A stretch of DNA of 64,000 nt. Source: VXYL01 sp965243175. Its GTDB lineage: Bacteria > Pseudomonadota > Gammaproteobacteria > Pseudomonadales > Azotimanducaceae. Location: the NCBI GenBank assembly GCA_965243175.1, contig OZ251532.1, positions 4,402,001 to 4,466,000 of the forward strand, read 5' to 3'. Below the pieces are notes generated by a model, which saw only the letters and a list, made by a program, of their open reading frames with translations, had not been told where the DNA came from and searched no databases. The first letter of the stretch is position 1; the number at the start of each line of letters is the position of its first letter. The translations under genes were made by a program, and so were the position numbers. This document shows positions 57,633 to 64,000 of the stretch, piece after piece.

Positions 57633-58808
57633 ATGCAGGCAGCGATGCCGATTTCCGCCGATTCGCACGTGGTGGAGCACGCGGACGTGTTCGTCGGCTT
57701 GGCCGAGCGCTTCGGCGACGACGCGCCGCGCATCGTCGGCGCCGGCACGGTGGAGGATTCCATCGTCGTGCCGGCGAAGGGGCCGCGCGGAGTGCGGCGG
57801 CGCATGGGCTTCGCCGGCATGAGGAAGCGCGACGGGTTGACGTTGCAGAGGCGGCGCGGCCACAAGCCGGAAGTGGACGACATGCGCGACGACGAAGCGA
57901 AGCGCATCCTCGCCAAGGGCTACGATGGCCTGCGCGCCGGCATCCGCGACGGCGCCTGGCGGCACGAGGATCAAGACGAAGACGGCGTGCAGGCCGAGTT
58001 CCTCTACCCCGGCTTCTTCGGCCTCTTCAGCTTCGAGAACACCGAGCTGCTGGTCGCCTGCCAGAAGAACTACAACGACTGGCTGCACGACTACGCCACC
58101 GCCTCCAACGGGCGCTTGTTCGGCCTCGCCGCCATTCCCATCCAAGACCCCGAGGCCGCCGTAGAAGAGCTGCAACGGGTCATCAAGAAGAGCTTCAAGG
58201 GCGGCTGCATTCCCTGCGCCGCGCCGCCCGAACAGCCGTACAAGGACGAGTGCTACGAGCCGGTCTGGTCGCTTGCCGAGGAAGCGAACTTTCCGCTCTC
58301 CATGCACGTCGGCACCAACGCCTACGTGCCGGCGCAGTACCGGCAGAAGAGCCCGCTGCCGCAGGACGAAACCGCCAACTACGCGGCCACCCCCGCCACC
58401 ATCCAACGTACGCTCGTGGATCTCATGTGCCGCGGCGTGGCCGCCCGGCATCCGAAGCTGAAGTTCGTGGTCGGCGAGTTCAACGCCGGCTGGATCGCGC
58501 ATTGGCTGGATCGCGTCGATCAAGGCCTGCTGCGCGAATACCGCTTCAAGCGCCAGGACTTCACCGGCGAGCGCCCGCACGAGGTCTGGCGCCGGCAGTT
58601 CTACGCCACCATCGAAGACGACCGCCCGGCCGTGCTCACCCGCGAGATCATCGGCCTGGACAACCTGATGTGGGGTTCCGACTACCCGCACGTGGATTCC
58701 ACCTGGCCCTGCTCCACGCAAGTGCTGGACGAAATCTTCGAGGGGGTGCCGGTCGCCGAGCGCAACAGGATCACCCACGACAACGTGAAGGCGCTGTACG
58801 GCATTTAG
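57633..58808 (+). CDS. Amidohydrolase family 2 (TIM-barrel metal hydrolase or decarboxylase)
   Basis: 391 aa. Metal motifs fit the PF04909 group: ISADSHVVEH near the N-terminus (Asp/His), SMHVGTN (His), and near the end MWGSDYPHVDSTWP (Asp). KFVVGEFNAGWIAHWLDRVD is typical of the strand with the general Glu/Asn. Family members hydrolyse lactones or decarboxylate aromatic acids. The ATG at 57633 follows GGGGGAG; an upstream start at 57570 is less likely. The third phyH-like gene follows 9 nt after the stop, suggesting a joint catabolic role. Confidence 0.9.
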   Translation: MQAAMPISADSHVVEHADVFVGLAERFGDDAPRIVGAGTVEDSIVVPAKGPRGVRRRMGFAGMRKRDGLTLQRRRGHKPEVDDMRDDEAKRILAKGYDGLRAGIRDGAWRHEDQDEDGVQAEFLYPGFFGLFSFENTELLVACQKNYNDWLHDYATASNGRLFGLAAIPIQDPEAAVEELQRVIKKSFKGGCIPCAAPPEQPYKDECYEPVWSLAEEANFPLSMHVGTNAYVPAQYRQKSPLPQDETANYAATPATIQRTLVDLMCRGVAARHPKLKFVVGEFNAGWIAHWLDRVDQGLLREYRFKRQDFTGERPHEVWRRQFYATIEDDRPAVLTREIIGLDNLMWGSDYPHVDSTWPCSTQVLDEIFEGVPVAERNRITHDNVKALYGI

Positions 58809-58817
58809 GAGAGACCG

Positions 58818-59741
58818 ATGCAAACGCTCACCACCGAACAACGCCGCCAGTGGCAGACCGACGGCTACCTGCACCTGCCCGGCGTGCTCGACGCCGAGCA
58901 GGTGGAGTTCTTCTCGAACGAAATGGACCGCATCCGCACGGTGCCCGGCTGGGAACCGGACCCGCGCCAAGGCAAGGACCTGCCCATCGGCCACTATTCC
59001 TGGCAGAAGCACGCCCGCGATCTCGACCCGGGCGGCTTCATGGATCGGCGCGACCTGCTGGAATACCACCCGGCCTTCATGGATCTGGTCGACGCTTCGC
59101 CGGTGTTCGACTACATCGTGGACGTCATGGGGCCGTACATCCTGCTCTCCATGACCCAGGCCATCGTGCGCCCGGCGGATCCGAAGTTCCCCGGCTACAC
59201 GCACACTGACGGCGGCGAATCCCTGCGCGTGATGCGCTTGCAGGACTCCAGCCCGCCCTTGGCGATGAAGGCCATGTTCCTGCTCACCGACGTCGAGCAG
59301 CGCGACAGCGGCAATCTCACCGTCTTCCCCGGCAGCCATCTGCGGCAGATTCCGTACAAAGGCGAGCGCGCGCCCTACCCCAACCTCGGCTGGGCTGGCG
59401 GCGACGAAGCCACGCCGAGAGGCTTGAGCGCCGTTACGCCGTACTCCCCAGGCGCAGCGCAACTGTTCGGCAAGGCTGGCGACGTGTATCTCTTCCCGCA
59501 CGCGCTCTGGCACGGCCCGGCGCGGAACGACTCCGGCAACGCGCGCAAGGTGCTGCTGTACAACTACTGCCAGCTGTGGATGCGCTGCTACGACTACGAC
59601 GCGATTCCCCCGGCCGCCCAACGCGGCACCCCGCGACAGCGTCGGCTGCTTGGCGACCTCGGCTACGATTTCCGCCCGGGCTCGTACTTCTACGTGCCGA
59701 AGGATCAAGTCGAAGTCATCCAAGCGAAGCAGGCGGCGTAG
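58818..59741 (+). CDS. Phytanoyl-CoA dioxygenase-like oxygenase 3
   Basis: 307 aa. The start MQTLTTEQRRQWQTDGYLHLPGVL is the classic PhyH opening. Iron ligands are probably in YTHTDGGES (His and Asp) and ALWHGPARND (His), with an Arg in NARKVLLYNY for 2-oxoglutarate. GNLTVFPGSHLRQIP is the conserved beta-helix strand. It is coupled to the amidohydrolase gene upstream (GGAGAG ribosome site in the 9-nt gap). It ends at 59741, 46 nt before the DUF3500 lipoprotein gene. Confidence 0.9.
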   Translation: MQTLTTEQRRQWQTDGYLHLPGVLDAEQVEFFSNEMDRIRTVPGWEPDPRQGKDLPIGHYSWQKHARDLDPGGFMDRRDLLEYHPAFMDLVDASPVFDYIVDVMGPYILLSMTQAIVRPADPKFPGYTHTDGGESLRVMRLQDSSPPLAMKAMFLLTDVEQRDSGNLTVFPGSHLRQIPYKGERAPYPNLGWAGGDEATPRGLSAVTPYSPGAAQLFGKAGDVYLFPHALWHGPARNDSGNARKVLLYNYCQLWMRCYDYDAIPPAAQRGTPRQRRLLGDLGYDFRPGSYFYVPKDQVEVIQAKQAA

Positions 59742-59787
59742 CGCCCGGCTTTCAAGCGCCGAAGGCGACCCCACGGACACGCCTATC

Positions 59788-60903
59788 GTGGGCGCGTCGC
59801 GCTTGTTCGCGTGGCTTGCGCCGCTGACCGCAGCGTTGGCTCTGGCGGCTGGCGGTTGCGCCGAGGCCGTGCCGCCCGACGAGCAAGGGCGTGTCGTCGC
59901 CAGGTCTGGTCCCGCGTACCCTGGTCTCGACTACACGGAACTGTCGAGCGCGCACCACACGCCGGCGGATGCGGCGCTGGCCTTCCTCGACACGCTCTCC
60001 GCCGAGCAACGCGCGCAAGCGCTCTTCGACTTCCGCGATGCGCGCCGGAGCTACTGGTCGAATCTCCCGCCGGGCATCTTCGACTCGCGCAACGGCGTTC
60101 GCTTGGGCGACTTGACCGCCACGCAGGCCGAGGCGCTGCATCGCTTCCTCGCCAGCGCCTTGAGCGCCCACGGCTACGCCACGACGATGGCGGTGGTGGG
60201 CGCCGAGGATCAGCTGGCCGCGAGTTCAGTGGGCGGGCGCTTCCTTTGGAGCAGCGGCGACTACTGGCTGGCGTTCTTCGGCGAACCCTCGAACGCGCCC
60301 AAGCGCTGGGGCTGGCAGTTCGGCGGCCACCATCTCGCCGTCAACGCGACCGTGGCCGGCGAGCGCAGCACCCTTTCGCCGACGTTCGTCGGCGTCGAAC
60401 CGGCGCGCTACGAGACCGCCGCCGGCATCGTGGCGCCGCTGGACGACCATCGCGCAGCCGGCCTGGCGCTGGTCAACGCGCTCGACGAATCCCAGCGCCG
60501 CGACGCCTTGGCGGACACGCGCCCGCGGGAGACGCTGACCGGCGCCGGCAAGGACGGCGTCGTGCCCGCCGTCGATGGCGTTGCCGTGGGCGCTTGGAAC
60601 ACGGAGCAGCAACATCGACTGCTCGATCTCGTGGGCTTGTGGCTGAACATGCTGCCAGCCGCAAGCGCCGAGGCGCGCTTGGCGGAAGTGCGCACAGACC
60701 TCCCCGGCACCTATTTCACTTGGCACGGCGACACGAACGGCACCAGCGCCATCTACTACCGCGTACAAGGGCCGCGCCTGATCATCGAGTTCTCCACCCA
60801 GGGCCGAATCAGCGCGGACGGCGGCCACTACCACTCCATCTACCGCGACCCGACGAACGACTACGGCTGGGTTGCCGAGAGAGGCCATCCGAGTGAGGAG
60901 TAG
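59788..60903 (+). CDS. DUF3500 family lipoprotein
   Basis: 371 aa from a GTG at 59788 that opens a lipoprotein signal (ASRLFAWLAPLTAALALAAGGC). The mature part is DUF3500: FDFRDARRSYWSNLPPGIF, GVRLGDLTATQAEALHRFLASALS, RWGWQFGGHHLAVNATV and a late DLPGTYFTWHGDTNGTSAIYYRVQGPRLIIEF. The many Trp, His and Asp residues suggest a ligand or metal site, but the family has no assigned biochemistry. It is likely in the periplasm or outer membrane. The next gene begins 6 nt later. Confidence 0.85.
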   Translation: MGASRLFAWLAPLTAALALAAGGCAEAVPPDEQGRVVARSGPAYPGLDYTELSSAHHTPADAALAFLDTLSAEQRAQALFDFRDARRSYWSNLPPGIFDSRNGVRLGDLTATQAEALHRFLASALSAHGYATTMAVVGAEDQLAASSVGGRFLWSSGDYWLAFFGEPSNAPKRWGWQFGGHHLAVNATVAGERSTLSPTFVGVEPARYETAAGIVAPLDDHRAAGLALVNALDESQRRDALADTRPRETLTGAGKDGVVPAVDGVAVGAWNTEQQHRLLDLVGLWLNMLPAASAEARLAEVRTDLPGTYFTWHGDTNGTSAIYYRVQGPRLIIEFSTQGRISADGGHYHSIYRDPTNDYGWVAERGHPSEE

Positions 60904-60909
60904 GTCTCC

Positions 60910-63129
60910 GTGACCGCCACTCGTCGCGGAACATCCCCCGCGCCGCTTGGGTTCAACCGCCAATCGACCCGTGTCGCCATTCTGAAGGCGCGGCGCCGCA
61001 TCGAGGCACTCAAGGGCGGCTGGCGGCAGCGCATCAATCCGCCTTTGGTCGCTCTGCTGCTGGCGTTGAGTACGCTGTTTCTCTTCGCCGCCGACCGCGG
61101 GCACTTCTACAGGATCGGGCATCACGACAACGTTTCGGCGGAGGCGCTGACGCTCGCCGAGAGCCTCTCGCCTGAACACGACTTCGCTCCATTCCAGGCC
61201 TTGGCGCTCGACGAGGACGGCAACCCAGCGCCCACCCGTCTGTACCACCGCTTTCCGCTAGGTGGCTTCGCGTTGATCAAGCTTGCCACCATCCCTTTCG
61301 GCGACGATCTCTCCGCGAAGATCCTCGCTGCCAGGATGCTGATGCTCGCTTTCTTCAGCGCTGCCGCCGTACTCGCATACCTCGCTCTAGCCCGCATTAC
61401 CGGCAGTCCCTGGATCGCTTGCGCGGCAACCGCCTTGGCGTTTTCGATCCGTCGCTGCCTCTACTACAGCGACATGATCAGCGTCGAGGTGTCGCTGGAC
61501 CTTTTCTCCGTGATGCTCGTCTTCCATGCGCTGACCATATACGTCCAAGAAAACCGCTTCCGGCAGCTCGTCGTCAAGGTGTGCGTTGCGCTATTGCTGG
61601 GCTGGCACGTCTACGCCTTGCTGCTGCCTTTCATTGCATTGAGCGTCGCGATCGAGATGTATCGGGCTTACGGACAGCTCCGACATGCTCCGTTGCTGGC
61701 CCGGATGCGGCGTCTTGCCGGTGTGCTCGTTCTTGGCCGCCCCACCGCACTCGGCGCCGTCGCTTTGGCTTTTGGTTCCTTGGTTCTGGGGCTCCAGTTG
61801 ATCAATGAATGGACTGCGCTAGGCAATGCGGCGCCAAGCGACGATTTGTCGACACTCGAATCGATATTGGGGCGAACCGGGATCGATCCGTCTGTTCTCC
61901 CCTACCCTAGCCAGAGATTCGCATGGCCGATTATCTTGGAGCACCAACTTCACGCCCTCGGCAACGGGATTTTCCCCTTTGCCCTGCCGGGTTACGCCGG
62001 CCCGCTGCAATTGGACGGATATCCGAGCGCCGAGGCGGCATTCGCGGACATGCCTTATATCGGTGTCTTCGCGTTAGCCATTTGCATCGTCGGGCTGTGC
62101 TTCGTCCGCCAGCGCCTATTGCTGGCGACCTTGACGTCGTTCGGCTTTTTCTGGAGTCTGCCTATGCGCCACACGACGGCGTTCCACGATTACGAAATGG
62201 TGTTCCATGTCGGCGTACCCATGACTCTGTTCTCGTTGGCTCTGCTGCACATGCGGAGACTGTCCGGCGAGCCCCTCATGGCCCGCCTTGCCATCGTCGC
62301 GCTATTGACGTTCGTCTTCTCAAGTTGGCGAATGAGCCTCGTCGGGGGAGAGCGGCAGAAGGACTACGACGATCTCCAGAAGGAAATCGTCGCAGACTTC
62401 CAAGCGATCCGCAGCCTCACGCATGGAGGCGTCATCGGGATCATGTCGAAGGAGACCGATGTCACGCTAAGGGCCGGATACGTGTACAAGCCTCTGCTCT
62501 ACTACCTCAACTCGAGAGTCCTCGTACCGGAGAGACACCCGCTCGAGTTCTCACTGCGCCAACAGAAGCTCGACGCAGTCGATTTTCTGTTCTCCGATCG
62601 GCGCGACTCGATCGCCAAGACGCTCACACCTCGAAACAAGCGGTTCTTCCTCTACGAGAAGGACGCCTACGTTGACCCGTTCGACACGCTCTCCGGCGAC
62701 CTTGCGGTGCAATCCAACTTCCACGTCTACTCCAGAGGAGACACTCTGACCTACTTCAAATCGCCATGCACGAAGGCCGACACGGCCCCGACATTCCTGC
62801 TGCACGTCTACCCGGAGAGCTCGGCCGATCTACCCGAAGACCAGCGATGGCGCGGCTACCACAATCTGGATTTCACATTCCGCGGGCGCGGCGTCCACTT
62901 TGCGGTCGACTCGCGACGCTGTTGGACATCGGACTGCGCTCGTCGGACGTCGACCAACTCCAGCTTGGGCTGCACTGCGGAAATCCGCTTGCCCACGTAC
63001 GCAAAGGCCCAAGTCCGCACCGGACAGTTCACTGGGCAGGGGCAGACATTATCGACCATCTGGTCGGCAACCTTCCCCTTGCGCAAGCCGCCGCATCCTG
63101 CGCGGCCCGAAGGCTCCGATGGCTCTTGA
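60910..63129 (+). CDS. Polytopic membrane protein (glycosyltransferase GT-C-like) with the conserved C-terminal domain
   Basis: 739 aa, GTG start. A basic N-terminal tail, a first helix (PPLVALLLALSTLFLFAA), a periplasmic loop (YRIGHHDNVSAEALTLAES) and then about 9 further helices to residue 470 give an ArnT/PMT-like layout, though no decisive catalytic motif is seen. Residues about 600-715 match the C-terminal domain of the two SGNH proteins at 36480 and 40137: YFKSPC, FLLHVYPESSADLP, YHNLDFTF, RCW, LPTYAKAQVRTGQF. The codon choice is visibly less GC-rich than the neighbours (one sampled 60-bp line near 62041 is 55% GC against about 73% near 60421), suggesting separate ancestry. Confidence 0.7.
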   Translation: MTATRRGTSPAPLGFNRQSTRVAILKARRRIEALKGGWRQRINPPLVALLLALSTLFLFAADRGHFYRIGHHDNVSAEALTLAESLSPEHDFAPFQALALDEDGNPAPTRLYHRFPLGGFALIKLATIPFGDDLSAKILAARMLMLAFFSAAAVLAYLALARITGSPWIACAATALAFSIRRCLYYSDMISVEVSLDLFSVMLVFHALTIYVQENRFRQLVVKVCVALLLGWHVYALLLPFIALSVAIEMYRAYGQLRHAPLLARMRRLAGVLVLGRPTALGAVALAFGSLVLGLQLINEWTALGNAAPSDDLSTLESILGRTGIDPSVLPYPSQRFAWPIILEHQLHALGNGIFPFALPGYAGPLQLDGYPSAEAAFADMPYIGVFALAICIVGLCFVRQRLLLATLTSFGFFWSLPMRHTTAFHDYEMVFHVGVPMTLFSLALLHMRRLSGEPLMARLAIVALLTFVFSSWRMSLVGGERQKDYDDLQKEIVADFQAIRSLTHGGVIGIMSKETDVTLRAGYVYKPLLYYLNSRVLVPERHPLEFSLRQQKLDAVDFLFSDRRDSIAKTLTPRNKRFFLYEKDAYVDPFDTLSGDLAVQSNFHVYSRGDTLTYFKSPCTKADTAPTFLLHVYPESSADLPEDQRWRGYHNLDFTFRGRGVHFAVDSRRCWTSDCARRTSTNSSLGCTAEIRLPTYAKAQVRTGQFTGQGQTLSTIWSATFPLRKPPHPARPEGSDGS

Positions 63130-63221
63130 TTGACAGCACGCTGGGTTCCGGTATAGAACGGCAGCCATCCACGACGCGGCGACGAGCGGGTTCCCATCGT
63201 TGGCGTAAAGAGAAGCGATCC

Positions 63222-64000
63222 ATGATAGGTCGACGAATCTTCACCAGCGGCATGGCTGGCCTCGCCACTGCGTTGGCCCTCTGGCAACGGCCAGCGCTGG
63301 CGTCCCCGCGCCTTCGCGGGGTCGTGGGCGCGGCAGCCGTTTTCGCCGCCCTCCACTGCTTCGGCGCTCATCCTCCGCCGGAAGACGCCCGCACGTTCGA
63401 GGTCGTCGCTCAGCTCGGCACCGTGGTGAACGAACCGGGCGCCTTCGACGGCTACACGCTGTTCTCCAAGTACGAAGAGGCGTATCTCATCGACAACGCC
63501 GGGCAGCTGCGCCACAAGTGGGATCTGTCCTCTGGAGCGCCCCAAGTCAGATTGACGCCGAACGGCAACTTGCTGGTGCGCTACAACAATCGGGTGTTCG
63601 AGCTCGATGCCGCTGGCGACGAGATCTGGCGGATGACGGTGACGCCTGGAACGGTGCTTCACCACGACTACCTGCGCCTGCCCAACGGCAACATCCTGCT
63701 CCTGCTCCGGTCGTTCAAGGACAAGCCCGAGCTGATCGCCGCTGGCGCCGATCCGCGGTTCGCTCCCGAGCGCATATCGTACGCGCATCTGGCCGAAGTC
63801 GCGCCGACTCCGCCGGAGGGCGCGGAAGTCGTCTGGGAATGGTCGCCCTGGGATCACCTGATCCAGGACCACGACCCGAGCAAGCCCAACTTCGGCGTCG
63901 TCGGCGACCACCCCGAGCGCATCGACCTGAACTATCCGCTGGCCGAACTCGCCACGGCAAGAGAGCGGCTTTCCCACATGCGCATAGGGCGCCGTCTCGA
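63222..64000 (+). CDS. Arylsulfotransferase-family protein (5' part, runs off the window)
   Basis: At least 259 aa from the ATG at 63222, still open at the right edge. The N-terminal region has hydrophobic stretches (MAGLATALALWQ, GVVGAAAVFAALHCFGA) that may be a membrane anchor. Beta-propeller features of arylsulfotransferases follow: AYLIDNAGQLRHKWDL, LTPNGNLLVRYNNRVFELD, LHHDYLRLPNGNILLL, and the telling WEWSPWDHLIQDHDPSKPN with IDLNY. Known members transfer sulfate between phenolic compounds in the periplasm. It lies 92 nt after the membrane-protein gene. Confidence 0.85.
   Translation, partial: MIGRRIFTSGMAGLATALALWQRPALASPRLRGVVGAAAVFAALHCFGAHPPPEDARTFEVVAQLGTVVNEPGAFDGYTLFSKYEEAYLIDNAGQLRHKWDLSSGAPQVRLTPNGNLLVRYNNRVFELDAAGDEIWRMTVTPGTVLHHDYLRLPNGNILLLLRSFKDKPELIAAGADPRFAPERISYAHLAEVAPTPPEGAEVVWEWSPWDHLIQDHDPSKPNFGVVGDHPERIDLNYPLAELATARERLSHMRIGRRL

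Noticed and set aside
56646..59780. 1,044-codon minus-strand frame
   Set aside because: It is a shadow of three well-supported plus-strand genes (DUF1703, amidohydrolase, PhyH-like) and has no domain of its own.

Overview
The window looks like a chromosomal segment of a high-GC gammaproteobacterium, probably an uncultured environmental or host-associated lineage. The main evidence is the conserved run queA-tgt-yajC-secD-secF with suhB and trmJ close by (46.3-54.7 kb), an order typical of Pseudomonas-like gammaproteobacteria. Three phytanoyl-CoA dioxygenase-like genes, SMP-30 and amidohydrolase genes, a TesB thioesterase and an acyl-CoA synthetase point to broad lipid and small-molecule catabolism. 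I saw no rRNA, tRNA or CRISPR array.

Region 1 (1-16.2 kb, minus strand). One giant secreted surface protein fills this region and runs off the left edge. It has a signal peptide, a Calx-beta-like domain, six tandem Ig-like repeats, and then a superstructure of GLUG blocks, He_PIG and Calx-beta-like domains repeating about every 3.4-3.5 kb. An intact ISKra4-type insertion sequence (9721-11426) with 35-bp inverted ends and an 11-bp target duplication splits the gene. Removing the element plus one duplication restores the reading frame exactly. A 24-nt poly-C run sits 18 nt before the start codon.

Region 2 (16.7-24.4 kb, minus strand). A probable operon runs from frmA through an AmpG-like permease, a MacA/HlyD-type adaptor, a MacB/LolD-type ATPase and two FtsX-like permeases to a membrane-anchored TlpA-like thioredoxin.

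Region 3 (24.5-35.1 kb). A DUF4143 AAA ATPase gene is bracketed on each side by two copies of a 52-bp palindromic repeat. It is followed by tag, a secreted SGNH hydrolase, a SulP transporter, a CBS protein and an acyl-CoA synthetase. Next comes a lipoprotein whose C-terminus is a transplanted Ig repeat of the giant surface protein, then a CmcJ/AsaB-like oxygenase and a metallophosphoesterase.

Region 4 (35.2-45.3 kb, plus strand). This is a tightly packed set: alpha/beta hydrolase, SGNH-like membrane protein, tesB, phyH-like gene, second SGNH-like membrane protein, yejF-like dual ATPase, second phyH-like gene and SMP-30. The two SGNH proteins are paralogues. Their C-terminal domain of about 105 residues recurs in the membrane protein at 60.9 kb.

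Region 5 (45.5-54.7 kb). A GIN-domain lipoprotein leads into queA-tgt-yajC-secD-secF. A Uma2-family gene lies between secF and the divergent suhB/trmJ pair.

Region 6 (54.7-57.5 kb). This is a scrapyard: a Fic fragment joined to an IS110 transposase tail, a broken Rpn-family gene, sequences resembling element ends, and an intact AAA-ATPase/PD-(D/E)XK gene.

Region 7 (57.6-64 kb, plus strand). It holds an amidohydrolase, a third phyH-like gene, a DUF3500 lipoprotein, a lower-GC polytopic membrane protein and the start of an arylsulfotransferase gene.
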